Assembly: GCF_007830515.1 (NCBI RefSeq) | Contig: NZ_VLKT01000021.1 | Location: 1-64,000 of the forward strand | Direction of reading: 5' to 3' | Length of the DNA: 64,000 nt | DNA from: Mesorhizobium tianshanense | GTDB taxonomy: Bacteria; Pseudomonadota; Alphaproteobacteria; Rhizobiales; Rhizobiaceae | The notes under the pieces: generated by a model | Database searches by the model: none | Seen by the model: the letters and a program-made list of their open reading frames with translations, nothing else | What the model was told of the DNA's origin: nothing | Shown: in pieces, positions 35,001 to 42,947 of the stretch | Layout of the letters: each line of letters opens with the position of its first letter | Position numbering within the stretch: the stretch's first letter is position 1 | Made by a program: the position numbers and the translations under genes

Positions 35001-35056
35001 ACCACGATGAGCAGCGTGTAAAGGACAATGCGGAGGATGCGCTTGAACATCGTCAT
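29006..35056 (-). CDS. tamB: Translocation and assembly module inner-membrane protein TamB
   Basis: A 2016-residue protein anchored by one N-terminal helix (about residues 7-29), with a long periplasmic beta-rich body and a C-terminal TamB (DUF490) domain (about 1650-2016) ending GGVFYEREY. It bridges the periplasm to TamA and helps assemble outer-membrane proteins or move phospholipids. At 2016 residues it is much longer than E. coli TamB (about 1260). The excess is explained by an internal duplication of about 625 residues: PNGASDLSVELAAKGP near 324 recurs as PNGASDFTLDLASTGP near 950, and the VTSG..VI.GI.VDLKRDG..TGF segment near 757 recurs near 1380. Its ATG overlaps the tamA stop (TGATG). 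Confidence 0.92.
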   Translation of the reverse strand: MTMFKRILRIVLYTLLIVVAAVVGALVVLTKTERGRENLAGIISTVASTDDQKVTVSGIDGIWSGALRLDHVVLEDRQGAWLVARKVAVDWSPLALLSKNFSAGRIAADRIELARLPVAGTQPSKGGATTLPVSLDIKQIDLPEIALGQALAGSGIAELAAKGSFKADAAPLALETSLNITRHDGRQGTVDAKINFAPADNKLDLDLKASEPAGGIIANLLNLPDAPPVDIVVTGSGPVANWSGIGTFVVDGQIVTQLTGRHQLTDKGSMIETKGDGDFQRFMPDNLKPLFAGKTSFDLAGTAIDAGGVDVERASIDSDAVHGTAAGIVDPNGASDLSVELAAKGPPIVLSLGTAAQPVTVAITGATARAFGGGKAPIVDIGASLVSVVAGGTRLDDLAAEIHSDGFDIQDRSGPVTIKLTAGGLNTDVATLAPLVTGRVNADLAGSVSKDEIVLDQGTLRSDALNASVTAKVTLADLAMTLKMNADAVSTALPPQIRTVLGERVQFSATATRDPQGSFAANALQFTSGSLSASGTASATGTDIQADIKGTLGDVSVLSPMVGVPVGGAVDFALSASGARSAPDFSISADSDGLTASGHTVKTIKLAATGKADIANPAADVSLTGSVDDQPLDLRASLVTSDGKRSIDGLSLSLADNKVSGDLALDDSLLPLGTLTLDAPDIGPLAALAGQTAAGDVQGSIRLSNDGGAPAVAIDMTSTSISRGDLAAKTITVNALVANYLKGPAISGTIKADNVTSGTTVISGIGVDLKRDGDWTGFTGGATVAGIPATAAGRVKIADGTTSVEIASGEATVRGIKAAIEQPSTLSIANGTASIEKLMLDVGGGSVTVSGTAGQTLDLAAEFSALPAALANDFSPGLDAAGTLGGTAQITGSSAAPDIRFNTQLSGAETSQTRQARLGPLNLDAAGSFSSAGGIAIDQATLAGDKISGRAAGTINPNGASDFTLDLASTGPSLPLALGSRESPIKLELQALSVKATGQGTQPKLDISATLPSVATNFTKVEGITFALHSDAFDVKSRSGRISGTVTADKIGLDNPTIAPLIAGRITAKVAGSLAADTIVIDSGSVTGDALNSGFNGKVSLADGAIDLNLEADAASAALPAAARGVLAERTELSAALKRDANGNVTANAIRLVSGALTADGQASLAGNKLAADIKGALADISLLSGDAKGAIAFALSAQGASTAPDLSLTVNSDRLSVAEREITGLKLTATGKADAANPAANVQLTGNVAGQVLQGSAVLATSDGKRAIDGLLLSLGKNRISGDLALDEAFVPEGAVALDLPDIGPLAALALETAEGDVRGTIIFSKTGNAPNVAIKASTASISRGDVSAKTVTIDALIANYLAAPVISGKIRADSVTSGGTVIRGIDVDLKRDGGWTGFSGGATVKDIPAKAAGRVRIANGTTTLELTSGEATMRGIKAAIAQASTITIANGTTSLDRLVLNLGGGTATVSGKVGQALDLNAALARVPISLANSFSPGLDAAGSISGTLKVSGAPANPAVAFNIDAAGVQTSQTRGAGFGGIGVSSSGTYSGNRLAFDADISDGAGLGLKGGGAVTTSGAPTLDLDLSGRVPFAFLTRTLAAQGLSLSGTADVNVQVRGPATSPVISGTVRTSGARLVDARSGLAINDIAADVAIGGGVARINRLTGTLSTRGSLSASGTVGIDPAQGFPADLSVKLVDGRYTDGRVVTANLGGDLTIKGPLASAPVISGTINLAKTVITVPEKLPGSLAALDVKHRNAPAAVRAQDKALRPAAASSSSGGGGLNLDVTVNAPSQIFIQGRGVDAEFGGSLRLTGPAASPQAVGTFTLQRGRLSILGKRLTFTEGTVGFSGSLVPYLNLTATSTTSSATVTIVVSGEATNPKFTFSSVPALPEDEVLAQLIFGRSMSNLSPLQIAQLAEAAAQLAGVGGSTSLLQNLRGAIGVDDLDVTTDDEGGTAVSAGKYLNDRTYVTIQKGDKPGSGKAAIDLDVGRGVKLRGEATDAGEAKGGVFYEREY
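30370..34110 (-). repeat. Internal tandem duplication within tamB (two copies of about 1.87 kb)
   Basis: Matching landmarks occur at a constant offset of about 1,863-1,880 bp. The copies run from about 34110 to 32235 and 32235 to 30370; ends are approximate. Both protein and DNA remain similar: CTTGATGCCGCG followed by GGTCGCCTCGCC occurs in both, near 32,610 and 30,745. Confidence 0.75.
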
Positions 35057-36984
35057 CAGAACGCCTGGCCGATACCGGCATAAATTCCAAAACGCGGATC
35101 GTCGGGATCGCGGTCGAGCGGCACCGCCGCATCGATGCGCAGCGGTCCGAACGGCGTAATATAGCGCAGGCCGACGCCGGCGCCGACCTTCATGTCGGAA
35201 AAATCCGGGAACTCCTCGGTCGAGACCGTGCCGGCATCGACGAACGGCACGACGCCGATCGTGTCGGTGATGGCGATCCGCATCTCGACCGATGTCTCGA
35301 ACAAGGAGAGCCCGCCGATCGGCTGATTGTCGATGTCCTTCGGACCGATGCCCTGATAGGCATAACCGCGTACCGAACCGCCGCCGCCGGCATAGAAGCG
35401 CCGGTCGGCAGGAACGTCCTGAAGGCCGGCGCCGACAATCGAGCCGATGGCGACGCGTTCGGCGAAGACGAACTTCGAAGCCGAGTCGAGCGACTGATAA
35501 GCCGATCCCTCGCCCCTCAGCTTGACGAAGGCCGCACCACTCAAAATGTCGTAGCTCGGCTCGACGTAGGCCAGCACCCTGAAGCCCTTCGTCGGGTTCA
35601 GCCGGTTGTCGCGGTTGTCATAGACATATTGCAGCGGAACGCTGGCGATCAGATAGGTGTGCTTGCCGAAAGAATCCTCGATCCTCGAATAATCGAGCGC
35701 GACTTCCGCGGATACCGTCTGCTGCTTGTCGAGTTCATAGGACAAGCCGGTGTTGCCCTTGACCGAGAAATGGTCGTAGGCGTCGGGATGCTCGAACACG
35801 GTCTTGACGCCGGCGAAGAATTTCGAAGCCGGCCCGACCACGCCAGGCTTTTCGAACATGATGCCGGCATTGTAGTTGAGCTCGGTCAGCTCGTTGCTGC
35901 CGATGCCGCTGATTTTGCCCTCGATGCGCAGTTTTTCGGCACGGCCGAACAGATTGCGGTGACCCCAATAGCCTTCGAGGCCCAGCCCCTCGGTGTTGGA
36001 GAAAGTGCCGCCAATACCAAAATAGCGCGGCTTGCGCTCGCTCACCTCGACGCCGATCGGGATGTTGCCGTCGGCGTCGAGACTGTCGGCCTCCTTCAGC
36101 GTCACGCTGTTGAAAACTTCCAGCCCGAGCAGCCGGTCGCGCGCGTCGTCGATCTCCTCGGGCGAATATTGGCGGCCGCGCTTCAGGCCGGTCATGTATT
36201 CGGTGAAATCGCGGTCCACCTTCTCGGTTCCCTCGACGGTGGTGTCGCCATAGCCGGCAACCGGTCCGGCCGCCACCGTCAGCGTCACGTCGAGCGTCGC
36301 GGTGGCGTGGTCGGCGACGATCTCGCGGTCCGTCACCTTGGCCAGCGGCCTGCCTTCCTCCTTGAGCGCCCGCACGATCGACGCCTCGGCCTTGAGCACG
36401 GCGCCGGAACCGGCATCGCCGCCTGCGATCAGGCCGAAATCGGCGCTCGCCAGGCCTGCCGCATCGCCCTCCAGCCTGATGTCTCCAAGCGTGAATTTCG
36501 GCCCGGTCGCAACGTCGATAACCACCGGGATCGGCTGCGGGCCCGAAAATTCGGCATCGGGCGGCAGATCGTCGAGCGGCTCGCCTTCGATGGTGATGGT
36601 GACGACACCCTCGTAGCGGGCGTCCGCGTAGAGCGCGGCGATAAGCTGGTCGCGGTCGCCGCGTGCCTTAGCCAGCAGGCCGAGCGAACCGGAGACCGGA
36701 CGTTCTTCGTCGGCCTTCAGCGTCGAGGCGTTCTCGAGCTTCTTGACGAGATCCTCGTCGGCATCGGGCGCCTCGATCGTCACGGAATAACGTAGCGGAT
36801 CGACGATATCGGCGTCTTCGTCCTCCGACGATCCCCACAGCTTGATGCCGAAAATCTCGAAAGCGGCCGCATTTCCGGTTTCGGCAACCAATGCAGTCGA
36901 GCATAGCAAAGCCAAAAGCAGGGCGCGCGAAAACACACGCCGTGGCGCAGTTCCTCCCGACATCTGCCTTTCATACGCCGACAT
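35056..36984 (-). CDS. tamA: Translocation and assembly module outer-membrane protein TamA (Omp85 family)
   Basis: A 642-residue outer-membrane protein with a signal peptide (ending about NAAAFEI), about three POTRA domains (residues 65-330) and a C-terminal 16-strand barrel (about 335-642). The Omp85 lid-lock motif appears as RFYAGGGGSVRGYAYQGIGP and the last strand ends in phenylalanine (GIYAGIGQAF). With TamB it forms the TAM complex. tamB follows with a one-base overlap, so the two are coupled. The ATG at 36963 (MSGGTAP) with AAAGG upstream is an alternative start. The promoter must lie in the 275-bp gap shared with the divergent macroglobulin gene. Confidence 0.92.
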   Translation of the reverse strand: MSAYERQMSGGTAPRRVFSRALLLALLCSTALVAETGNAAAFEIFGIKLWGSSEDEDADIVDPLRYSVTIEAPDADEDLVKKLENASTLKADEERPVSGSLGLLAKARGDRDQLIAALYADARYEGVVTITIEGEPLDDLPPDAEFSGPQPIPVVIDVATGPKFTLGDIRLEGDAAGLASADFGLIAGGDAGSGAVLKAEASIVRALKEEGRPLAKVTDREIVADHATATLDVTLTVAAGPVAGYGDTTVEGTEKVDRDFTEYMTGLKRGRQYSPEEIDDARDRLLGLEVFNSVTLKEADSLDADGNIPIGVEVSERKPRYFGIGGTFSNTEGLGLEGYWGHRNLFGRAEKLRIEGKISGIGSNELTELNYNAGIMFEKPGVVGPASKFFAGVKTVFEHPDAYDHFSVKGNTGLSYELDKQQTVSAEVALDYSRIEDSFGKHTYLIASVPLQYVYDNRDNRLNPTKGFRVLAYVEPSYDILSGAAFVKLRGEGSAYQSLDSASKFVFAERVAIGSIVGAGLQDVPADRRFYAGGGGSVRGYAYQGIGPKDIDNQPIGGLSLFETSVEMRIAITDTIGVVPFVDAGTVSTEEFPDFSDMKVGAGVGLRYITPFGPLRIDAAVPLDRDPDDPRFGIYAGIGQAF

Positions 36985-37259
36985 TACAACTCTACCCTAG
37001 CTCCCAAAGTTAAAATTGGAATGAACTTCTGAATTGCTCGTAAAGGAGCCACAATCCAATTGTCTGAAATGGACAGGGCTTGGAATTCACACCTTCTGCA
37101 TCGCCGCAAGAAAGCGTGATCCTGTCCTATGGAGGTACTACCGGTCATCGGCCGGAAAGGAAACCGTTGGCAGGCGGAACCTGCCGCGTCATCGTGTTGA
37201 CAAGTTGGACTGAAGCTTGAACATGTTTGGACGTAACGTAGCAGTGTCGGGAGGGTGTT

Positions 37260-40200
37260 ATGGCAATGCGCGCGGCTCGTGGTCTGTCGGTCCTTTTGCT
37301 CCTCTTTTTCGCTCTGGGCAGTGTCGCGCAAGCGGCCGAAGCACGCCGGGTGGTGACATCGGACAATTCCGACTATTTCGGTTTCGATCTCAGATCCGAC
37401 CAGAATGTCAGCCTCGACCAGTGCAAGACGACATGTCTCGGCGATCCCGCCTGCCGCGCATTCACTTACAACCCCAAGGTCAAATGGTGTTTTCTCAAAT
37501 CCGACTATAATGCGCTGAAACCCTTCAACGGCGCCGTCGCCGGCAAGGTCGTCAACATCGATGGCGACCCCGATATCGGCGCGCCGCCGGACCTCGCCTT
37601 CTTCCCCGCCTGGATGGCCGACCAGGCCCAGCAATACCGCAACAGGGTCACGGACCCGGCCTACACCAAGCCCACCGAAGGGCTGGCGGCGCTGCGGGAG
37701 GCGGCCGAACAGGCGTCGCAGACCGGCGACCACCGCTCGGCCATGCAGAAATACGAGGCCTTGGTTTCGGTATTGCCCGACGACGGCCAGCTCTGGTTCG
37801 AACTGGCGCGGGAGACACTTGCCGTGCAGCCGGCCGCCAACAGCGCCGAGGCCTCGACCCTGCCGGCAAACGCCACCTCCGCCGGCTTCAACGCCTACAA
37901 ATTGCTGCGCACCACCAGGACGCGCGCCGACGTGCTGGCGCTGCTCGGCGCCGCGCTCGATCGCCGTGACCTCTCCCGGCCTGCCCTGCAGGCTTACGAA
38001 GCGAGCCTCGCGCTGGTCAATTCGCCGGCGGTCAAGGCCGACTATGAAGATTTGAAGGCGCGCAAGGGCTTCCGCGTGGTCGAACACACGGTCGAAGCCG
38101 ACACCAGTGCGCCGCGCATCTGCGCGCAGTTTTCCGAAGATCTGGTCAAGACCGGCGTCGACTATTCGCAATTCGTCACCGTCGACAACGCCGCCCCCAA
38201 GGGCGTCGAGGCCAAGGACAGGCAGATCTGCGTCGAAGGGCTCGAGCACGGCCAGCATTACGACGTGACCTTCCGTTCCGGTCTGCCGGCCGCCATCGGC
38301 GAGGTGATCACCGCCCCGGTGGTGCTGTCGATCTATGTGCAGGACCGCGCCCCATCAGCCCGTTTCACCGGCGACAGCTTCGTGCTGCCTGCCGGCGCGC
38401 GCCGTGGCATCCCGGTCGTCACCGTCAACATGAACGCCGCCGAAATGAAGCTCTACCGCATCGGCGACCGCTCGTTGACCCAGCTTCTGTCCGGCTACCA
38501 GTTCCTGCGCCAGCTTGACGGCTACGACATCTCCAACATTACCGATCAGATGGGCGAGCCGGTCTGGGACGGCCAGCTCGACATCGCCAACGCCATCAAC
38601 AAGGAAGTCACCACCTCCTTCCCGGTCGACGAAGCCCTGCCGCAGCGCAAGCCCGGCGTCTATGTGCTGACAGCGCAACCGGTCGACGAGAATGGCGACG
38701 ACTATGATTCGCGCGCCACGCAATGGTTCGTCGTCTCCGACATCGGCCTGTCGACCTATACCGGACAGGATGGGCTGAACGTCTTTGCCCGTTCGCTCGG
38801 AACCGCCAAGCCGATCGCCGGTGCTGAACTGACGCTGCTCGCCAGGAACAATGAAATCCTCGGCACCGCGACATCGGATGCGGAAGGCCGCGCCGTCTTC
38901 AACCCCGGCCTGACGCGCGGCGAAGGCAGCATGGTGCCGGCGGTGCTGATGGCCAAGCAGGGCGACAGCGACTTCGTCTTCCTCGACATGGGTCGCGCCG
39001 GCTTCGACCTGTCCGACCGCGGCGTCACCGGGCGTTCGGCCCCGGGCGCGCTCGACGTCTATGCCTGGACCGAACGCGGCATCTACCGCGCCGGCGAGGA
39101 CGTCCATGTCGCGGCACTTGCCCGCGACGGCGCCGCCAAGGCGGTCGAGAACCTGCCGCTGACCTTCATCTTCACGCGCCCCGACGGCGTCGAGAACCGC
39201 CGCATCGTCAGCGACGGCGCATCGGCCGGCGGCCATGCCGTCGACCTGCCGCTCGAATCCAACGCCATGCGCGGCACCTGGACGGTGGCGATCCACACCG
39301 ACCCCAAGCAGGCGGCGGTCGCCAGCCAGATGTTCCTGGTCGAGGATTTCGTGCCGGATCGCATCGAGTTCGACCTCGCTTCCGACAAGCAGGAAATCGC
39401 GCAGGACGAAACTGCCAACGTCACCGTCGACGGCCGCTTCCTTTATGGCGCGCCGGCCGCCGGGCTGGCGCTCGAAGGCGAGCTGACGCTGTCGACCACC
39501 CGCAACTGGGACCGTTTCAAGGGCTATTCCTTCGGCCTCGCCGACGAACAGTCGGCGGAACCGTCAGTCACGCCGTTCGCCGGCCTGCCTGTGGTCGGCG
39601 AGGACGGCAAGGCGACCTTCCCGGTTTCCGTCGACCAGTTGCCCTCGACCACCAAGCTCGTCGACGCCAAGGTTACGGTCAGGATGCGCGAGACCGGCGG
39701 CCGCGCCGTCGAGCGCTCGCTCAACATCGGCATCCGGCCGCAGGGCCACATGATCGGCATCCGTCCGGATTTCGATGGCGACGAGGTCCCGCAAGGCGGC
39801 ACGGCGAAGTTCAGCCTGATCGCCGTCGACCCCGACGGCAAACGCGAGGCGCTGCAGGGCGCGCAATGGTCGCTGGTCAAGGTCGAACGCAATTACCAAT
39901 GGTACCGCTCGAGCAATTCCTGGAACTATGAGCCGGTCACTTTCACCAAGTCGGTGGCCAACGGACAGATCGACATGACCGCCGACGGCGAAGCCACCGT
40001 CTCGTTACCGGTCGACTGGGGCCGCTACCGGCTCGAGATCGAGACATCGGATCCGGAAGGCCCGGCAACCAGCTACGAGTTCGACGCCGGTTGGTATGTC
40101 AGCTCCACCACCACCGAAACACCTGACGGCCTCGAGATCGCCCTCGACAAGGACACTTATGCGGCAGGCGAAGTGGCCAAGCTCAAAGTGTCGCCGCATT

Positions 40201-42740
40201 TCGCCGGCGAGCTGCTCGTCACCATCGGCACCGACAAGCTCTTGAAGACCGTCACCGCCAGCGTGCCGGCCGGCGGCAGCACCATCGACATCCCGGTCGC
40301 GGACGATTGGGGCGCCGGCGCCTATGTCACGGCAACGCTGTTCAGGCCGGGCGATGCGCAGGAAACGCGCATGCCGGCGCGGGCCATCGGCGTCAAATGG
40401 CTGAAGGTCGACCCGGGTTCGAAGAAGCTCGCCGTCGCCTTGGCGCCGCCGGACAAGACCATGCCGCGCCAGCAGCTGTCGATCCCTGTCTCGGTGTCCG
40501 GCGTACAGCCGGGCGCCAACGCCTATGTCATGGTCGCGGCCGTCGATGTCGGCATCCTCAACCTCACCAACTACAAGGTGCCGGACCCGGAGACCTGGTT
40601 CTTCGGCCAGCGCATGCTCGGCCTTGAAGTGCGCGACCTCTACGGCCGCCTGATCGACGGCTCGCTGGGCACGACCGGCAAGCTGCGCACCGGTGGCGAC
40701 GGCGCCAACATGCAGTCGCAAGGCAACCCGCCGACCGAAAAACTGGTCGCCTTCTTCTCCGGTCCGGTCCAGCTCGACGCCGACGGCAAGGCGCGGATCG
40801 ACTTCGATATCCCGCAGTTCAACGGCACCGTGCGCGTCATGGCCGTCGCCTGGACCAGGGACGCGGTCGGCCATGCCCAGTCCGACGTGATCGTGCGCGA
40901 TCCGGTGGTGATCACCGCCGGCCTGCCGCGCTTCCTGGCGCCTGGCGATTCGGCTGTGATGCGGCTCGACGTCACCGATGCCGACGGTCCGGACGGCGAC
41001 TATGCATTGTCGATAGATACCACCGGCGATCTTTCGACCGGCAGTGCCGCCCTGCCCGAGAAGCTGACGCTCGCCAAGGGCAAGCGGCAGACGCTGACCG
41101 TGCCGCTGATGGCCGAGGCGCCGGGCAACGCCTCGATCACTATCAAGCTCGCCCATGCCGACGGCACCGCCGTCGAGCAGACGCTCTATGTTCCGGTGCG
41201 CCCGGCGCAACCGCCGGTGACCACCCGCATGGTGGTCGATCTCAAGGGCAATGGCGGGTCGCTGCGCGTCGACAAGGAACTGCTGGCGGCAAGCCTGCTC
41301 GACGGCGCTTCGGTCAGCGTCGGCGTTTCACAGGCGGCCGCCTTCGACGTCCCGTCGCTCCTGATGACGCTCGACCGTTATCCTTATGGCTGCGCCGAGC
41401 AGACCACCAGCCGCGCCTTGCCGCTTCTCTATGTCAACGACATGGCGTCGCGCATCGGCATGGCCAGCGACTCCGATCTGCACGGCCGCATCCAGGACGC
41501 CATCTACAAGGTGCTGAGCTATCAGGCCTCGGCCGGCAGCTTCGGCCTGTGGGGTCCGGGCTCCGGCGACCTGTGGCTCGACGCCTACGTCACCGATTTC
41601 CTGACCCGGGCGCGCGAGCAGAAATACGACGTGCCGGCACCGGCGATGAACCAGGCGCTGAGCAATCTCCAAAACTCGATCGGCTACGATCAGGACGTTC
41701 AGGACCGCGGTAGCGAGATCGCCTATGCGCTCTATGTGCTGGCCCGCAACAAGAAGGCCTCGATCGGCGATCTGCGCTACTATGCCGACACCCAACTCGA
41801 AGCCTTTACGAGCCCGATGGCCGTCGCCCAGTTGGCGGCGGGCCTGGCGCTTTACGGCGACACGCAGCGCTCGGAAGCCACCTTCCAGGCCGCCCTGCAA
41901 CTGGCCCAGTCGACCTCCGCATACGACTACTACCGGTCCGACTATGGCTCGCCGCTGCGTGACGGCGCGGCGATGCTGGCGCTTGCCGCGGAATCGAAGC
42001 CGGTGCCGACGATCGTGCCGGCGCTGATCAAGCTGGTGACGAAGGAACGCGCCGCCGTCCGATGGACCAGCACGCAGGACGAGTCCTGGATGCTGCTGGC
42101 GGCTCGCGCGCTGAAGGCCGGTAATGATGCGATCGCGCTGACCATCAATGGCGCGCCGCATGCCGGCGCCTATTCGGACCAGATCGCCGGCAGCGACCTG
42201 GCCGGCAGCCCGCTGACCGTCGCCAACACCGGCAGCAACCCGCTGCAGGCAGTTGTCACTACCGTGGCCTCGCCGATCCAGCCTCTGCCGGCCAGCGGCA
42301 ACGGCTTCACCATCGGCCGCACCTACTACAAGCTCGACGGCACCGAAGCCAATGTCACGGAGGCAACGCAGAACGAACGTTACGTCGTCGTGCTCAATGT
42401 CTATGAGCAGAACAAATGGCCATCGCGGCTGGTGATCACCGATCTGCTGCCGGCCGGCTTCGAGATCGACAATCCGGGCCTGGTTTCCAGCGCCCAGTTG
42501 TCGAACTTCTCCTGGCTGGCCCAGACCGATGCCGCCCACCTCGAATTCCGCGACGACCGTTTCATCGCGGCCTTCAACCCCAACGACGGCGACGGCGACC
42601 GCAACATCACGCTCGCCTATGTCGTGCGCGCGGTGACGCCGGGCACCTATGCCCATCCGGCGGCAACGGTGGAGGACATGTACCGGCCGCAATATTCGGC
42701 CCGCACCGCGACCGGGATGATGGAGGTCAAGGCGCAGTAA
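37260..42740 (+). CDS. Bacterial alpha-2-macroglobulin with N-terminal PAN domain (YfhM-like)
   Basis: An 1826-residue periplasmic protease trap. A Sec signal peptide (about 1-27, no lipobox) is followed by a PAN/apple domain (about 28-100) with cysteines in QCKTTCLGDPACRAF and KWCFLK. Then come macroglobulin MG domains and the thioester domain with GCAEQTT: Cys1378 and Gln1381 make the reactive bond that captures attacking proteases. A receptor-binding-like domain closes the protein. The bacterial family is thought to guard the envelope together with PBP1c, and pbpC indeed follows. GGGAGG lies six bases before the ATG. E. coli YfhM is a lipoprotein; this one seems to be soluble. Confidence 0.92.
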   Translation: MAMRAARGLSVLLLLFFALGSVAQAAEARRVVTSDNSDYFGFDLRSDQNVSLDQCKTTCLGDPACRAFTYNPKVKWCFLKSDYNALKPFNGAVAGKVVNIDGDPDIGAPPDLAFFPAWMADQAQQYRNRVTDPAYTKPTEGLAALREAAEQASQTGDHRSAMQKYEALVSVLPDDGQLWFELARETLAVQPAANSAEASTLPANATSAGFNAYKLLRTTRTRADVLALLGAALDRRDLSRPALQAYEASLALVNSPAVKADYEDLKARKGFRVVEHTVEADTSAPRICAQFSEDLVKTGVDYSQFVTVDNAAPKGVEAKDRQICVEGLEHGQHYDVTFRSGLPAAIGEVITAPVVLSIYVQDRAPSARFTGDSFVLPAGARRGIPVVTVNMNAAEMKLYRIGDRSLTQLLSGYQFLRQLDGYDISNITDQMGEPVWDGQLDIANAINKEVTTSFPVDEALPQRKPGVYVLTAQPVDENGDDYDSRATQWFVVSDIGLSTYTGQDGLNVFARSLGTAKPIAGAELTLLARNNEILGTATSDAEGRAVFNPGLTRGEGSMVPAVLMAKQGDSDFVFLDMGRAGFDLSDRGVTGRSAPGALDVYAWTERGIYRAGEDVHVAALARDGAAKAVENLPLTFIFTRPDGVENRRIVSDGASAGGHAVDLPLESNAMRGTWTVAIHTDPKQAAVASQMFLVEDFVPDRIEFDLASDKQEIAQDETANVTVDGRFLYGAPAAGLALEGELTLSTTRNWDRFKGYSFGLADEQSAEPSVTPFAGLPVVGEDGKATFPVSVDQLPSTTKLVDAKVTVRMRETGGRAVERSLNIGIRPQGHMIGIRPDFDGDEVPQGGTAKFSLIAVDPDGKREALQGAQWSLVKVERNYQWYRSSNSWNYEPVTFTKSVANGQIDMTADGEATVSLPVDWGRYRLEIETSDPEGPATSYEFDAGWYVSSTTTETPDGLEIALDKDTYAAGEVAKLKVSPHFAGELLVTIGTDKLLKTVTASVPAGGSTIDIPVADDWGAGAYVTATLFRPGDAQETRMPARAIGVKWLKVDPGSKKLAVALAPPDKTMPRQQLSIPVSVSGVQPGANAYVMVAAVDVGILNLTNYKVPDPETWFFGQRMLGLEVRDLYGRLIDGSLGTTGKLRTGGDGANMQSQGNPPTEKLVAFFSGPVQLDADGKARIDFDIPQFNGTVRVMAVAWTRDAVGHAQSDVIVRDPVVITAGLPRFLAPGDSAVMRLDVTDADGPDGDYALSIDTTGDLSTGSAALPEKLTLAKGKRQTLTVPLMAEAPGNASITIKLAHADGTAVEQTLYVPVRPAQPPVTTRMVVDLKGNGGSLRVDKELLAASLLDGASVSVGVSQAAAFDVPSLLMTLDRYPYGCAEQTTSRALPLLYVNDMASRIGMASDSDLHGRIQDAIYKVLSYQASAGSFGLWGPGSGDLWLDAYVTDFLTRAREQKYDVPAPAMNQALSNLQNSIGYDQDVQDRGSEIAYALYVLARNKKASIGDLRYYADTQLEAFTSPMAVAQLAAGLALYGDTQRSEATFQAALQLAQSTSAYDYYRSDYGSPLRDGAAMLALAAESKPVPTIVPALIKLVTKERAAVRWTSTQDESWMLLAARALKAGNDAIALTINGAPHAGAYSDQIAGSDLAGSPLTVANTGSNPLQAVVTTVASPIQPLPASGNGFTIGRTYYKLDGTEANVTEATQNERYVVVLNVYEQNKWPSRLVITDLLPAGFEIDNPGLVSSAQLSNFSWLAQTDAAHLEFRDDRFIAAFNPNDGDGDRNITLAYVVRAVTPGTYAHPAATVEDMYRPQYSARTATGMMEVKAQ

Positions 42741-42779
42741 GGTTCCGATGGTGGCGAACATGATCATGACGATTGCGCT

Positions 42780-42947
42780 GCCCCTCATTGCCCTGCCGGG
42801 CATTTCTCCCCGTAGAACGGGGAGAAAGAAGCCTGCACCGAAGCCTTCGCCAATCTCGAACGCTGCAGAAAAGGCGCCGAGGGTCGCGACGGCCCCCTTC
42901 TCCCCGTCTCTACACGGGGAGAAGGTGCCGGCAGGCGGATGAGGGGC
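42780..42947. repeat. Palindromic repeat element (168 bp) between the macroglobulin gene and pbpC
   Basis: The ends GCCCCTCATTGCCCTGCCGG and CCGGCAGGCGGATGAGGGGC are near-perfect inverted repeats. Inside are two further hairpins, TTCTCCCCG/CGGGGAGAA at 42804-42826 and CTTCTCCCCG/CGGGGAGAAG at 42898-42924. The right end overlaps the first codons of pbpC as annotated from ATG 42939. Confidence 0.78.
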